Source: Orthonyx spaldingii (Eukaryota > Chordata > Aves > Passeriformes > Orthonychidae). Taken from it: a stretch of 64,000 nucleotides of DNA. Below are positions 63,036-64,000 of this stretch, one piece after another. The stretch is taken from NCBI GenBank assembly GCA_013397795.1, contig VZTJ01000300.1, forward strand, positions 1,817,425 through 1,881,424, written 5' to 3'. The position numbers were made by a program, and so were the translations under genes. Each line of letters begins with the position of its first letter. Position 1 is the first letter of the stretch. Below the pieces are notes generated by a model. That model made no database searches, was not told the DNA's origin, and saw only the letters and a program-made list of their open reading frames with translations.

Positions 63036-63680
63036 TTTCACAGAATCACAGAATCACCAGGTTGGAAAAGACCTTCAAGATCATCGAGTCCAACCCATGC
63101 CCCAACACCTCAACTAAACTAAACCATGCCACTGAGCACCACATCCAATCCCTTTCTAAACACGTCCAGGCACGGTGACTCCACCTCATCCCCAGGCAGA
63201 CCATTCCAATATTTTATCACTCTTTCTGTAAAAAACTTTTTCCTAATATCCAACCTATACTTTCCCTGACGCAGCTTAAGGCTGTGTCCTCGTGTTCTGT
63301 CAGTTGCTGCCTGGAAAGGGAGACCAACCCCCACCTGACTACAACCACCTTTCAGGAAGTTGTAGAGAGTGATAAGGTCACCTCTGAGTCTCCTTTTCTC
63401 CAGGCTAAACAACCCCAGCTCCCTCAAACGTTCCTCGCAGGGCTTGTGTTCCAAGCCTTTCACCAGCCTTGTTGCCTCCTCTGGACATGCTCAAGTGCCT
63501 CAACGTCCTTCCTGAACTGAGGGGCCCAGAACTGGACACAGTACTCAAGGTGCGGCCTCACCAGTGCCGAGGATAGGGGAAGAATGACTTCCCTGGTCCT
63601 GCTGGCCACACTATTCCTGATACAGGCCAGGATGCCATTGGCCTTCCTGGCCACCAAGGAGCACTGCTGGCTCATCTCCT
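63036..63680 (-). mobile_element. CR1 LINE 3' fragment in SERGEF intron
   Basis: This is the antisense CR1 3' region read on the plus strand: 'cacagaatcacagaatcacc', 'aggttggaaaagaccttcaa', 'gatcatcgagtccaaccc', 'ttcctaatatccaacctata', up to 'ggccttcctggccaccaagg'. It is about 645 bp, 5'-truncated, and less diverged than the other copies, with the terminal repeat 'acagaatcacagaatcac' preserved. Minus-strand pieces of the end of ORF2 remain (for example VRPHLEYCVQFWAPQFRKD near 63460-63675). It lies in the same orientation as SERGEF, ending about 50 bp before that gene's last acceptor. Confidence 0.93.
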
Positions 63681-64000
63681 ATTTAGGTTCTCATAAATTC
63701 TGCTAAGGTGGGAAAAATGTTCTGGTTCTCTTGAAAATGTTAATAAACCCAAATGAATTATTCTCCATCCTGTTACATATTAGCAACAGAAGAGAGATCA
63801 AACTAACAAAGACATTTGAAAATCACTTAGTAAATACATAGTTCAGTACTTATGCACAGCCCACAGAAATCTCTCCGCATTTTAAGAGTCCTCCCTGAAA
63901 TGAGGTGGAATCCCTGTCTTTCAAGCTTCCCCTAGTAAGCAGAAGTATGATAAATCAAGAGCAGTGACTTTGATCATTCACAGCATGATCTGCAGGATTG
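63681..64000. other. SERGEF intron
   Basis: Noncoding sequence up to the window edge; no exon recognised. Confidence 0.6.

Noticed and set aside
1..64000. CRISPR arrays, operons, ribosome binding sites, tRNA or rRNA genes
   Set aside because: The window is vertebrate nuclear DNA with introns; no bacterial features and no convincing tRNA or rRNA sequence were seen.

Overview
The window is vertebrate nuclear DNA, almost certainly from a bird. Most of it is AT-rich and noncoding. The interspersed repeats are mainly CR1 LINEs, with a few worn MIR-like SINEs and one solitary retroviral LTR. The exons match two genes that are neighbours on human 11p15.1: KCNC1 (Kv3.1 voltage-gated potassium channel, + strand) and SERGEF (RCC1-repeat guanine exchange factor-like protein, - strand). 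They converge, as in mammals. I did not identify the species. Homology calls rest on recognising the proteins by eye; no search was run.

Layout: 1-32096 has no exon I can recognise. It is taken as KCNC1 intron 1 or upstream DNA, because KCNC1 exon 1 (T1 tetramerisation domain) is not here. This part holds CR1 copies, the solo LTR at 30294-30698, MIR-like fragments, a pair of RFX X-box motifs near 17735-17775, an ETS palindrome and several perfect short hairpins. 32097-33030 is KCNC1 exon 2, covering S1-S6 and the pore; reading through its donor gives the short Kv3.1a tail ending at 33062. Intron 2 (33031-49737) holds a 2.2 kb broken CR1 (42116-44365) and a GT microsatellite. Exon 3 is 49738-49926. 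The final KCNC1 exon, giving the Kv3.1b tail, starts at 52723 and stops at 52787.

The most interesting part is 49927-52787. Between exon 3 and the Kv3.1b terminal exon lies a second in-phase terminal exon (51902-52038). Its 45-residue product resembles the C terminus of the paralogue Kv3.2 (KCNC2), ending SPIPSIL. Eight TGCATG hexamers (RBFOX-type sites) lie in about 1.26 kb around it, four upstream and four between it and the Kv3.1b exon. A further in-phase open stretch (51092-51276) may be a third terminal exon. Together these suggest a regulated choice between C-terminal tails of Kv3.1, which govern trafficking and modulation of fast-spiking channels.

The intergenic stretch 52788-62817 holds both 3' UTRs and a MIR. 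SERGEF's last coding exon is 62818-62984 (-). It encodes the final RCC1-like repeat but stops about 50 residues earlier than the human protein as I recall it. A CR1 copy lies about 50 bp upstream of its acceptor in the intron.
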